Shown piece after piece: positions 1 to 7,455 of a stretch of 11,064 nucleotides of DNA. Below the pieces are notes generated by a model. That model was not told the origin of the DNA, searched no databases, and saw nothing but the letters and a program-made list of their open reading frames with translations. The stretch is from Halorhodospira sp. (GTDB lineage Bacteria > Pseudomonadota > Gammaproteobacteria > Nitrococcales > Halorhodospiraceae): assembly GCA_007121755.1 (NCBI GenBank), contig SKJZ01000256.1, positions 1 to 11,064 of the forward strand, given 5' to 3'. How positions within the stretch are numbered: the first letter of the stretch is position 1; the number at the start of each line of letters is the position of its first letter. Both the position numbers and the translations under genes were made by a program.

Positions 1-944
1 AGATCCTCGCCATGGTCAACCAGCCGTCGTTCAACCCCCACCGCCGTGGTGAGGTGGCCCACGCCCACCGGCGCAACCGGGCGGTGGCGGACTCCTATGA
101 GCCCGGCTCGGTGATCAAACCGTTCACGGTCGCGGCGGCGCTCAGCGGGGGCGTTGCCGGTCCCGGCACCGAATTGGAGACCGGACCCGGAGCGCTGCGC
201 GTGGGGCAACACACAGTGCGCGATTTGGCCAACTACGGCCGTCTCGACCTTACCGGAATCATCCAGAAATCGAGCAACGTGGGGGCGGCCAAACTCGCCC
301 TGCGGACGCCGCCGCGCGTCCTCTGGGATGCATTCATGGATTTCGGATTCGGCGCGGTCACCGGCAGTGGCTTGCCAGGCGAGGTCCCCGGTACGCTCAG
401 TCCGGCTCCGCCGCGGGGAGAGGTCGAGCGGGCGACGCTCGCTTACGGTTACGGTTTAGCGACCACCCCGTTGCAGTTGGCGCGCGCGTACTCCGCTATT
501 GCGGCCGGCGGGATTATGCGCGACGTCTCGGTATTGCGGCGCGCCGAGCCAGCGAGCGAGTATCGCGTGCTCGATGCTGAGATTGCGGCGGAGATCGCCG
601 GTATGATGGAGCGCGTGGTGGAGCCTGCGGGTACCGGCATGAATGCGGCCGTCCCCGGCTACCGGGTGGCCGGCAAGACCGGCACGGTTCGTAAGTCGGG
701 ATCGGGCGGCTATATCGAAGACGAGTACGTTGCTATGTTCGTGGGATTCGCGCCGGCCTCCGATCCGAGGCTGGTATTGGCAGTGGTGATTAACAGCCCC
801 GGTGGTGAGGCGTATTACGGTGGTCAAGTGGCCGCTCCCGTCTTTTCCCGTGTGATGTCGGGCGCTTTGCGCCTGTTGAATGTCGCTCCCGACGATTTGC
901 CCGAAATCGATCTACCCGTGCTGGCGCGGGGAGGCGAGGAGTGA
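1..944 (+). CDS. ftsI: Peptidoglycan D,D-transpeptidase FtsI (PBP3), 3' part
   Basis: Septal class B penicillin-binding protein that cross-links stem peptides in the periplasm and works with FtsW. The gene runs in from the left edge; the first whole codon is at base 3 (reading ILA-MVNQPSFNP), so the ATG at 12 is internal and not the start. Counting from that Met, the active-site motif SVIK is at residues 33-36 (catalytic Ser codon 108-110), the SxN motif SSN at 87-89 and KTGT at 222-225, in the order and spacing of the transpeptidase domain. The stretch AYGYGLATTPLQLARAY (144-160) and the YGGQVAAPVF segment near the C-terminus are also typical of FtsI. By comparison with E. coli FtsI (Ser307), roughly 270 N-terminal residues, including the membrane anchor and pedestal domain, lie outside. 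The TGA stop overlaps the murE start by four bases. The gene context (first in the row, followed by murE) supports FtsI over another class B PBP. Confidence 0.96.
   Translation, partial: ILAMVNQPSFNPHRRGEVAHAHRRNRAVADSYEPGSVIKPFTVAAALSGGVAGPGTELETGPGALRVGQHTVRDLANYGRLDLTGIIQKSSNVGAAKLALRTPPRVLWDAFMDFGFGAVTGSGLPGEVPGTLSPAPPRGEVERATLAYGYGLATTPLQLARAYSAIAAGGIMRDVSVLRRAEPASEYRVLDAEIAAEIAGMMERVVEPAGTGMNAAVPGYRVAGKTGTVRKSGSGGYIEDEYVAMFVGFAPASDPRLVLAVVINSPGGEAYYGGQVAAPVFSRVMSGALRLLNVAPDDLPEIDLPVLARGGEE
928..934 (+). promoter_or_regulatory. Ribosome binding site of murE (decides the GTG start)
   Basis: GGGGAGG lies inside the last codons of ftsI, six bases before the GTG at 941. It supports that GTG, which overlaps the ftsI stop as GTGA, as the murE start instead of a downstream codon. 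Confidence 0.7.
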
Positions 945-2482
945 GCGCCGCTGTGGCCGCCGCCGCGGGAGTTCGGCTGGGATGGCTGTTGGACCCTTGG
1001 CTGCCCGGCGGGCTCACGCGGTCGTCCGCTCGCGAGGTCGAGATTCGCGGCGTGGCGGCGGATAGCCGCCGCGTCCGGCCGGGTTGCCTCTTCGCGGCCG
1101 TCGCTGGCAGCCGTGCCCACGGCCTGGCCTATCTGCACGAAGCCCTGAAGCGGGGTGCCGCCGCCGTGGTCTGGGAGCCGGCTCCGGCGGCGCCTGCCGA
1201 GTCGGCGGCCGCCGCCGCCCGGCGGGCCGGCGTCCCCCTGGTGGCGATGGAGGGGTTGGGCCAGCTTCTCGGCCCGTTGGCCGCCAGGGCGTGGGGGCAC
1301 CCTTCCAGCCAACTCGATATCGTCGCCGTGACCGGTACCGACGGGAAGACGTCGGTAACGCACTTCATTGCCCAGTTGTTGAAGGCGCTGGATGGTCCGG
1401 CGGCGGTGATCGGCACGCTGGGTTACGGCCCGCCGGGCGCGCTGACCCCCACATCCATGACGACGCCGGATGCGGCCTCTCTGCAACAAGCCTTGGCCGA
1501 GTGCCGGGACGCCGGCTGCCGCGCTGTCGCTCTGGAGGCGTCGTCCCACGCGCTGGATCAGCACCGCCTAGCCGGCACCGAGGTCGATGTCGCGGTGTTG
1601 ACCAATGTCGGCCGCGACCATCTTGACTACCACGGCTCGCTTGAAGCGTACGCGGCCGCCAAATCCCGCCTCTTCCAAGTCGGGGTGGCCGGAATCGGCG
1701 TCTTCAATATCGACGACCCGCTGGGCCGGCGCTGGGCCGAGGCGGCCGCGGGGCGGCGGGTTACCTACAGCAACGCTGGAAACCCGGCGGATCTGCGCGC
1801 AGTGGAAGTTCATTCTGCCCCCGACGGTATGGAGATCGAGTTGGTCGTGGCCGGCGATGCCGGCCACCGCGTCCGTCTCGGACTGATGGGCCGGTTCAAT
1901 GTTGCCAACGCCTTGGCTGCCGCCGGCGCGGCCATCGCATTGGGGCATCGGGCGGACGCGGTCGTTGCCGCGCTCGCTTGCTTGTCCCCGGTCCCCGGCC
2001 GGATGGAGCGCTTCTCGGCGCCGGGTCGCCCCCTCGTGGTGGTCGATTACGCCCACACTCCGGAAGCGTTGAAGCACGCCCTGGCCGCGTTGCGTGACCA
2101 CTGCCGGGGCCGGGTTGTCGCGGTTTTCGGCTGCGGAGGGGATCGCGACCGCGGCAAGCGGCCGCTCATGGGCAGGGTGGCGGAGGAAGGAGCCGAGGTC
2201 GTGGTGATTACCGACGACAATCCACGGAGTGAGGACGGCGCCGCTATCGCAGCCGAAATCACCGCCGGGATGGCGCGGCTCCGGCCGTGGGTCATTCGGG
2301 ATCGGGCCGAGGCCATTGCCCAAGCCGTGGAACAAGCCGGACCGGACGACGTGGTGTTGATTGCCGGCAAGGGGCATGAGTCGGAGCAGGAGATCGCGGG
2401 CGCCCGCCACCCCTTCTCCGACCGCGAGGTGGTGGCGGCGGTTTTGGCGGGCGTCGCGGGAGAAGCCTCATGGAGCCGATGA
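941..2482 (+). CDS. murE: UDP-MurNAc-L-Ala-D-Glu:meso-diaminopimelate ligase MurE
   Basis: Cytoplasmic ATP-dependent Mur ligase that adds the third amino acid to UDP-MurNAc-L-Ala-D-Glu. The 513 residues are close to the E. coli length (495). The N-terminal UMAG-binding domain is at about 1-120. The ATP P-loop TGTDGKTS is at 131-138, TTPD at 174-177, RDHLDYH at 225-231, and the lysine expected to be carbamylated is K241 in YAAAKSRLF. The C-terminal ligase domain begins around YAHTPEAL (370-377) and carries DNPR (426-429) and GKGHE (476-480). DNPR is the known signature for meso-DAP selection, as opposed to L-Lys, which fits a Gram-negative wall. Start is GTG at 941, preceded by GGGGAGG and overlapping the ftsI stop (GTGA). 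It overlaps murF by 13 bases. Odd point: the P-loop has Asp where E. coli has Asn. The Ala-rich N-terminus is probably only a reflection of high GC. Confidence 0.97.
   Translation: MSAAVAAAAGVRLGWLLDPWLPGGLTRSSAREVEIRGVAADSRRVRPGCLFAAVAGSRAHGLAYLHEALKRGAAAVVWEPAPAAPAESAAAAARRAGVPLVAMEGLGQLLGPLAARAWGHPSSQLDIVAVTGTDGKTSVTHFIAQLLKALDGPAAVIGTLGYGPPGALTPTSMTTPDAASLQQALAECRDAGCRAVALEASSHALDQHRLAGTEVDVAVLTNVGRDHLDYHGSLEAYAAAKSRLFQVGVAGIGVFNIDDPLGRRWAEAAAGRRVTYSNAGNPADLRAVEVHSAPDGMEIELVVAGDAGHRVRLGLMGRFNVANALAAAGAAIALGHRADAVVAALACLSPVPGRMERFSAPGRPLVVVDYAHTPEALKHALAALRDHCRGRVVAVFGCGGDRDRGKRPLMGRVAEEGAEVVVITDDNPRSEDGAAIAAEITAGMARLRPWVIRDRAEAIAQAVEQAGPDDVVLIAGKGHESEQEIAGARHPFSDREVVAAVLAGVAGEASWSR
2458..2465 (+). 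promoter_or_regulatory. Ribosome binding site of murF (favours ATG 2470)
   Basis: GGGAGAAG inside the end of murE. Its GGAG core (2459-2462) is seven bases before the ATG at 2470. A second in-frame ATG at 2479 would give an ATGA overlap with the murE stop, but its nearest GGAG (2472-2475) is only three bases away, so 2470 is the better start. Confidence 0.6.
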
Positions 2483-3822
2483 CGCTGCGAGAGATAGCCG
2501 GCGTGGTCGGCGGCGAGACGCCGGAGACGGGGAGTGATACGCGGGTGACTGGCGTGGCCCTTGATAGCCGGGCGGTCACCGAGGGGGATCTTTTCGTCGC
2601 CTTGGCCGGGGCGCGGGTAGACGGCGCGGATTTCGGGGCGGACGCCGCGCGCCGTCGCGCCGTGGCGGCGTTGGCGCGGCGGCCCGTGGCCGGTCTGCCC
2701 ACCGTGGTGGTGCCTGATGAGCCCGCTGCACTGGCGCGACTGGGGGTCGCTTGCAGACGCGCCGCCGGTGCGCGGGTGGCCGGCATTACTGGTAGTAACG
2801 GCAAGACAACCGTCAAGGAGTTGTTGGCCGCCATGCTCGGCTCTCTCGGTCCCACGCTCGCCACTGCCGGGAACCTGAACAACGAGCTGGGGGTTCCGCT
2901 GACCCTCTGCCGGCTCAACGCGTCCCACCGCTACGCGGTCATCGAGATGGGGGCGAACCACCCCGGTGAGATTCGCGCGTTGACCCGCTGGGCGGCGCCC
3001 GACGTGGGTGTCGTGACCCAGGCGGCGCCCGCGCACTTGGAGGGTTTCGGGAGCCTGGACGGCGTGGCGCGTGCGAAAGGCGAACTTTTCGAGGAACTGG
3101 GCCCCGAAGGGGTGGCAGTGGTTAACGCCGACGATCCTTACGCTCCGTTGTGGCGGAGTCAGGCCGGGGAGAGCCGCGTAGTGACCTTCGGCGCCGGGCC
3201 GGACGCCGATCTCGCATTTCGGGGGAGCGGCGCCGATCTGGAGCTGCGCTGGGAGGGACGGTGGATTCCCGTGCCGTCACCGCTGCCAGGTCGCCACAAC
3301 GCCGCCAATGTGGCCGCGGCTGCCGCCTGCGCGTGGGTGTTCGGGGCAGAGCCCCGGAACGTCACTGCGGCGGTGGCCGCGACCACCGGCGTGCCGGGGC
3401 GCCTGCAGCCCCAACCTGGGGCCGGCGGGCAGCAAATCCTCGACGACAGCTACAACGCTAACCCCGCATCGCTGGAAGCCGGGTTGGAGTGTCTGGCCGC
3501 GCTGGAGGGAGAGCGCTGGCTGCTGCTCGGCGAGATGGCCGAGTTGGGCGCGGAGGCCGAGTCCTGGCACCGGAAGGCGGCCGAAGCGGCCCGCCGGGCC
3601 GGCGTGAGCCATCTCTGGACAGTCGGCGCGGCGGCGCCGGCCGCCGAGGCGTTCGGCCCCGGCGGTCGGGCGTTCGACGACCGCGCCGCTCTCCTCGCGG
3701 CGTTGCGGGATTCCCTCCCGGAGACGGCGGTGGTGTTGATCAAGGGCTCCCGCGCCGCGGGGATGGATCGTATAACGGTGGCGTTGACCGCGGAGTCCAC
3801 GCCGGCGCAAGGAGGGGATTGA
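2470..3822 (+). CDS. murF: UDP-MurNAc-tripeptide:D-alanyl-D-alanine ligase MurF
   Basis: Last cytoplasmic Mur ligase; it joins the D-Ala-D-Ala dipeptide (product of Ddl, whose gene begins at the right edge of the window) to UDP-MurNAc-tripeptide. The 450 residues match the family length (E. coli 452). The N-terminal domain has the LDSRAVTEGDLFVALAG signature (31-47), followed by the P-loop TGSNGKTT (107-114), EMGANHPGEI (159-168), AHLEGFGS (188-195), DDSYNANP (325-332), LGEMAELG (353-360) and KGSRAAGMD (425-433). The Asn of the usual TN motif before AHLE is Gln here (VTQAAPAHLE). The start at 2470 overlaps murE by 13 bases; 2479 (three codons later) is an alternative. The TGA stop directly abuts the mraY GTG. 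Identity is secure from the motif set and the position between murE and mraY. Confidence 0.97.
   Translation: MEPMTLREIAGVVGGETPETGSDTRVTGVALDSRAVTEGDLFVALAGARVDGADFGADAARRRAVAALARRPVAGLPTVVVPDEPAALARLGVACRRAAGARVAGITGSNGKTTVKELLAAMLGSLGPTLATAGNLNNELGVPLTLCRLNASHRYAVIEMGANHPGEIRALTRWAAPDVGVVTQAAPAHLEGFGSLDGVARAKGELFEELGPEGVAVVNADDPYAPLWRSQAGESRVVTFGAGPDADLAFRGSGADLELRWEGRWIPVPSPLPGRHNAANVAAAAACAWVFGAEPRNVTAAVAATTGVPGRLQPQPGAGGQQILDDSYNANPASLEAGLECLAALEGERWLLLGEMAELGAEAESWHRKAAEAARRAGVSHLWTVGAAAPAAEAFGPGGRAFDDRAALLAALRDSLPETAVVLIKGSRAAGMDRITVALTAESTPAQGGD
3811..3817 (+). promoter_or_regulatory. Ribosome binding site of mraY (decides the GTG start)
   Basis: GGAGGGG at the end of murF, five bases before the GTG at 3823. 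Together with the N-terminal match to E. coli MraY it settles the GTG over the internal ATG at 3841. Confidence 0.7.
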
Positions 3823-4908
3823 GTGCTCTACCATCTCGCCATGGCACTGGAGGGGTTTCACTCGGGGTTCAATGTCTTCCAGTACATTACCTTCCGGACC
3901 ATCCTCGGTGTGTTGACGGCGTTGGGCATCGCCCTGCTGATCGGCCCGGCCGTGATTCAACGCCTGGTGGTCCACCAGATCGGCCAGCAAGTCCGGGAAG
4001 ACGGGCCCGAGAGCCACTACAGCAAGGCCGGAACCCCAACCATGGGCGGCGCGCTGATCTTGATCGCCATCGCGTTCTCCACCCTACTCTGGGCCGACCT
4101 GACCAACCGCCACGTCTGGATAGTGCTCGGCGTCATCCTGGCGTACGGCGCCATCGGCGGCGTCGATGACGGGTTGAAGCTCGCCCACAACGATAGCCGC
4201 GGCTTGTCGGCGCGCATGAAGTTTATGCTGCAGACGGTGGTCGCCGCCGCCGCGGCCCTGCTGCTCTATGCCACCGCCCAGGATCCGATCGAGACCAGCT
4301 TCATCGTGCCGGTCTTCAAGGATGTGGTTATTCCGCTGGGGATGATCAGCTTCGTGTTGCTCGCGACGCTGGTGGTGGTGGGCAGTTCCAACGCGGTCAA
4401 TCTGACCGACGGGCTCGACGGCCTCGCCATCCTGCCCACTGTGTTGGTGGCCGGGGGGCTGGCGATCTTCGCATACGCCTCCGGCCACATCGGGTTCGCG
4501 GAGTACTTGGGCATCCCGTCGGTGCCGGGCGTCGGCGAGGTGGTGATCATTTGCGGCGCCATCGTCGGTGCCGGACTCGGCTTTTTGTGGTTCAACACCT
4601 ATCCGGCCCAAGTCTTCATGGGCGATGTCGGGGCCCTGGCGCTCGGCGCCGCTCTGGGCATCGTCGCCGTATCGGTGCGGCAAGAGGTGGTGCTCTTCGT
4701 CATGGGAGGCGTCTTTGTGGCGGAGACCGTCTCGGTGATGCTGCAGGTGATCTCCTACAAGCTGACCGGTAGAAGGATCTTCCGGATGGCGCCGATCCAC
4801 CACCACTTTGAATTGAAGGGGTGGCCAGAGCCGCGGGTCATCGTCCGCTTTTGGATTGTCACCGTGATTCTGGTCCTGATAGGCCTGGCCATGCTGAAGG
4901 TGCGCTGA
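3823..4908 (+). CDS. mraY: Phospho-MurNAc-pentapeptide transferase MraY (lipid I synthase)
   Basis: Integral inner-membrane enzyme that transfers phospho-MurNAc-pentapeptide from UDP to undecaprenyl phosphate, making lipid I. It has 361 residues (E. coli 360) and about ten hydrophobic segments. Family motifs: GPESHYSKAGTPTMGG (61-76), the Asp pair DD at 115-116, NAVNLTDGLDGLA (190-202), FMGDVGALALG (265-275, with D268 matching the catalytic Asp) and the cytoplasmic PIHHHFELKGW (324-334). The GTG at 3823 is chosen because the first 19 residues up to SGFNVF align without gaps with the E. coli N-terminus and a GGAGGGG site sits five bases upstream; the ATG at 3841 would remove part of the conserved N-terminus. 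It abuts murF with no spacer and shares one base with murD (TGATG). The usual GDVGS is GDVGA here. Confidence 0.98.
   Translation: MLYHLAMALEGFHSGFNVFQYITFRTILGVLTALGIALLIGPAVIQRLVVHQIGQQVREDGPESHYSKAGTPTMGGALILIAIAFSTLLWADLTNRHVWIVLGVILAYGAIGGVDDGLKLAHNDSRGLSARMKFMLQTVVAAAAALLLYATAQDPIETSFIVPVFKDVVIPLGMISFVLLATLVVVGSSNAVNLTDGLDGLAILPTVLVAGGLAIFAYASGHIGFAEYLGIPSVPGVGEVVIICGAIVGAGLGFLWFNTYPAQVFMGDVGALALGAALGIVAVSVRQEVVLFVMGGVFVAETVSVMLQVISYKLTGRRIFRMAPIHHHFELKGWPEPRVIVRFWIVTVILVLIGLAMLKVR
4896..4900 (+). promoter_or_regulatory. Ribosome binding site of murD
   Basis: GAAGG, seven bases before the ATG at 4908 and inside the last mraY codons. It supports this ATG, which overlaps the mraY stop by one base, over the longer open frame that begins at 4821 inside mraY. 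Confidence 0.55.
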
Positions 4909-6272
4909 TGGCAGCCATCTTGTCGAATCTGCCGAACGCCGGAGAGGGGTACGCCGTCGTGGTGGGCTTGGGCGCCACCGGGATGGCGTGCGTCCGCCAT
5001 CTGCGCCGTTTGGGCCATTCGGTAGTGGTCACCGACAGCCGCGAACACCCGCCGCGCCTGGACCGGTTGGCCGCCGAACACCCTGAAGTGGTGGCGCGTC
5101 TCGGCGGCCTGGACGGGGAGGCCCTGCGGGGCGCCGAGCGCATCGTTCTCAGTCCAGGGGTCGACCCGCGCCAGGAACCGTTGGTCGCCGCGGCCCGTCA
5201 CGGGATTCCACTTAGCGGCGAAATAACGCTCTTCTCCGCCGCAGCCAATGCGCCGGTGGTGGCGGTGACCGGGTCCAACGGCAAGAGCACGGTGGTCACG
5301 CTGCTGGGCGAGATGGCGGCGGCCGCCGGCGTGGATGCGGCGGTGGGGGGTAACCTCGGCACTCCGGCGCTCGAGCTGCTCCGTGATCCGGCGCCGGCGG
5401 CATACGTTCTGGAAATCTCAAGCTTTCAATTGGAGGCCGTCACCGGCTGGGCGCCGGAGGCGGCAGTGGTGCTTAACGTCAGCGCCGACCATATGGACCG
5501 TTACCGCGACTTCGAGGAGTACGCTGCGGTCAAGGAGCGGATCCTGGACGGCGCCCGCTGGGCGGTACTCAACATGGACGACCCGCGCGTTGCCGCGATG
5601 GCGGCAACCACGTCGGCGGCGCGTCTGCTCCTCTCGACGCGGCCGGCGGCCGAGGTCGACTACGGCGTGGTGGAGACGCCGGACGGTCCGGCGCTGGCCG
5701 CCCGGGGGCGGCCCCTGATGCCGCTTGCTCGGCTCGGTCTTCAGGGGCGACACAACGTGATCAATGCCCTGGCCGCGATGGCGTTGGCGGATCGGCTGGC
5801 GATCCCCGTACCCGCCCAGCGCGAGGCGCTGGAGCGCTTTACCGGCCTGCCGCACCGCATGGAGCGGGTGATGGAGCGGGACGGAGTGGTCTGGATCAAC
5901 GACTCCAAGGCGACCAATGTGGGGGCCGCGGTCGCGGCACTGGAAGGCGCGGGCAGGCCGGTTGTCCTGTTGGCGGGGGGCGACGGCAAAGGCGCCGACT
6001 TCCGTCCGTTGGCCAGCGCGGTCCGCCGGTACGCCCGGGCGGTGGTGCTCTTCGGACGTGACGCGGTGCTGTTGGCCGATGCGCTGGAAGGTGCGGAGGC
6101 GGTTTTCGTCCCCGATCTTGCCGCCGCGGTCGCCGAGGCGGCCCGGTTGGCCCGGCCCGGCGACGCCGTCCTCTTGTCACCGGCCTGCGCCAGTTTTGAC
6201 CAATTCAGCGGTTTTGAGGCCCGTGGCGAGGCTTTCCGCGCGGCGGTCGCGGAGGTGACGGACAATGGCTGA
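4908..6272 (+). CDS. murD: UDP-MurNAc-L-alanine:D-glutamate ligase MurD
   Basis: Cytoplasmic ATP-dependent ligase adding D-Glu to UDP-MurNAc-L-Ala. It has 454 residues (E. coli 438). The N-terminal Rossmann-like domain opens with VVVGLGATGMACVRHL (17-32). The central domain has the P-loop TGSNGKST (121-128), LEISSFQLE (168-176), DHMDRY (194-199) and the lysine expected to be carbamylated, K209. The C-terminal domain has NDSKATN (331-337), GGDGKGADF (357-365) and LSPACASFDQFSGF (423-436). These distinguish MurD from MurC, MurE and MurF. The open frame extends upstream to 4821, but the ATG at 4908 overlaps the mraY TGA by one base, has a GAAGG site and gives the family-length N-terminus, so the extra 29 codons are taken as an out-of-frame shadow of mraY. 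It overlaps ftsW by eight bases. Confidence 0.97.
   Translation: MAAILSNLPNAGEGYAVVVGLGATGMACVRHLRRLGHSVVVTDSREHPPRLDRLAAEHPEVVARLGGLDGEALRGAERIVLSPGVDPRQEPLVAAARHGIPLSGEITLFSAAANAPVVAVTGSNGKSTVVTLLGEMAAAAGVDAAVGGNLGTPALELLRDPAPAAYVLEISSFQLEAVTGWAPEAAVVLNVSADHMDRYRDFEEYAAVKERILDGARWAVLNMDDPRVAAMAATTSAARLLLSTRPAAEVDYGVVETPDGPALAARGRPLMPLARLGLQGRHNVINALAAMALADRLAIPVPAQREALERFTGLPHRMERVMERDGVVWINDSKATNVGAAVAALEGAGRPVVLLAGGDGKGADFRPLASAVRRYARAVVLFGRDAVLLADALEGAEAVFVPDLAAAVAEAARLARPGDAVLLSPACASFDQFSGFEARGEAFRAAVAEVTDNG
6251..6258 (+). promoter_or_regulatory. Perfect Shine-Dalgarno of ftsW
   Basis: GGAGGTGA, an eight-base match to the consensus complementary to the 16S rRNA 3' end, placed six bases before the ftsW ATG (6265) and inside the murD coding sequence. 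It is the most extended match seen among the junctions of the window and fixes the ftsW start. Confidence 0.75.
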
Positions 6273-7455
6273 TTTAACGGCGACAGTAACGCCGTGCCGC
6301 GCCGAAGGTACAGTCTCCTGGTCCCAAATTGACCAGGGGCTATTGATTGCCTTGGGGGCGATCGCCCTGCTCGGCGTCATCATGGTGGCGTCGGCGTCGG
6401 TCTCGGTGGCGGAGCAAGCCACCGGAGACGCCTTCTACTATCTCAAGCGCCAAGCCGTTTTCATCGTTCTCGCCTGCGGCGTGGCCTTCGCCACGGTCCA
6501 GGTGCCGTTGGTGAACTGGGAGCGGGGTGGCCCGGCGTTACTGGTGCTGGCCTTGGCGCTGCTGGCGGTGGTGCTGATCCCTGGCGTGGGGCGCGAGGTC
6601 AACGGAGCGGTGCGTTGGATTCCGCTTGGTGTCTTCAACTTCCAGGTAGCGGAGGGGGCCAAGGTGCTGCTGATGCTCTACCTCGCCGGCTATCTGGTGC
6701 GTCGCGGCCGCCAAGTGCGGGAGTCGAGCGTGGCATTCCTGGTGCCGGTCGCACTGTTCGGCCTCTGCGGCTTTCTGCTATTGCTGCAGCCCGATTTCGG
6801 TACCGCATTGCTGTTGCTCGCCGTCGCCCTGGGCATGCTCTTTCTGGCCGGTGTGCCGTTGTGGCGTTTTATGGCGCTGGTGGCCGTGCTTGGGGCCTCG
6901 GCGGCGGCGCTGGTCGTCTACTCCCCCTACCGATGGCAGCGGGTCACCGCGTTTATGGATCCGTGGTCGGATCCATTCGCTACCGGATTCCAGTTGACGC
7001 AATCCCTGATTGCCATCGGCCGCGGTGAGTGGTGGGGCGTCGGCCTCGGCAACAGCGTCCAGAAGCTCTTCTATCTGCCCGAGGCGCATACGGACTTCGT
7101 CTTCTCCGTTATGGCGGAGGAGTTCGGACTGCTCGGCGTGGCGGTCGTAGTGGCGCTGTTCGCCTATGTCACCTACCGCGCGTTGCTGCTGGGCCGCGAC
7201 TGCCACCGGCACGGGCTCCGTTTCGCCGGCTATGCGGCCTGGGGCGCCGGATTGAGCCTCGGTCTGCAAGCCTTTATCAATATGGGCGTCGCGATGGGTA
7301 TTCTGCCGACCAAGGGGCTGACGCTACCGCTGATCAGTTATGGGGGCAGCAGCGCCCTGGCGACGGGTGTGGTGGTCGGCCTGTTGCTACGGGCCGGATG
7401 CGAGTTGCGGCAGGCGCGGGAAGCGGGGCGCCGCCCCGAGGAGGCCGATTCATGA
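6265..7455 (+). CDS. ftsW: Septal peptidoglycan glycosyltransferase FtsW (SEDS family)
   Basis: Polytopic inner-membrane SEDS protein that polymerises lipid II into glycan strands at the septum together with FtsI, encoded at the left edge. It has 396 residues (E. coli 414), with a hydrophilic cytoplasmic N-terminus of about 25 residues and then about ten membrane segments. Motifs: GAVRWIPLG (114-122), QPDFGTALLL (175-184), PYRWQRVTAFMDPWSDPF (221-238), GFQLTQSLIAIG (241-252), LPEAHTDFVF (271-280, where D277 corresponds to the catalytic Asp of SEDS enzymes) and LPTKGLTLPLISYGGSS (347-363). Position between murD and murG argues for FtsW and not RodA, which has the same fold. The start is fixed by GGAGGTGA six bases upstream; it overlaps murD by eight bases and murG by four (ATGA). 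Confidence 0.97.
   Translation: MADLTATVTPCRAEGTVSWSQIDQGLLIALGAIALLGVIMVASASVSVAEQATGDAFYYLKRQAVFIVLACGVAFATVQVPLVNWERGGPALLVLALALLAVVLIPGVGREVNGAVRWIPLGVFNFQVAEGAKVLLMLYLAGYLVRRGRQVRESSVAFLVPVALFGLCGFLLLLQPDFGTALLLLAVALGMLFLAGVPLWRFMALVAVLGASAAALVVYSPYRWQRVTAFMDPWSDPFATGFQLTQSLIAIGRGEWWGVGLGNSVQKLFYLPEAHTDFVFSVMAEEFGLLGVAVVVALFAYVTYRALLLGRDCHRHGLRFAGYAAWGAGLSLGLQAFINMGVAMGILPTKGLTLPLISYGGSSALATGVVVGLLLRAGCELRQAREAGRRPEEADS
6955..6976 (+). repeat. Perfect inverted repeat (9-bp stem, 4-base loop) inside ftsW
   Basis: ATGGATCCG (6955-6963) and CGGATCCAT (6968-6976) are exact reverse complements separated by TGGT. The DNA codes for the conserved MDPWSDP stretch of FtsW, so protein constraint (two Asp-Pro pairs) may explain the symmetry. 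No T-run follows, so it is not a Rho-independent terminator. Confidence 0.6.
7438..7444 (+). promoter_or_regulatory. Ribosome binding site of murG
   Basis: GAGGAGG, seven bases before the ATG at 7452 and inside the end of ftsW. It decides this start over the in-frame codons upstream; the open frame itself reaches back to 7029 inside ftsW. Confidence 0.65.

Noticed and set aside
2047..3036. Minus-strand open frame of about 329 codons opposite murE/murF
   Set aside because: It has no recognisable family and crosses a gene boundary on the other strand. It is explained by high GC making stop codons rare.
4821..4907. Possible 29-codon N-terminal extension of MurD
   Set aside because: This stretch is the end of mraY in another frame. 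MurD family length, the ribosome site and the TGATG junction all point to the ATG at 4908.
6955..6976. Internal Rho-independent terminator in ftsW
   Set aside because: The hairpin is not followed by a T-run and lies mid-gene in coding sequence.
7029..7451. Possible 141-codon N-terminal extension of MurG
   Set aside because: It is a frame-shadow of ftsW. MurG homologues begin just before the GGTGGH loop, as the ATG at 7452 does.
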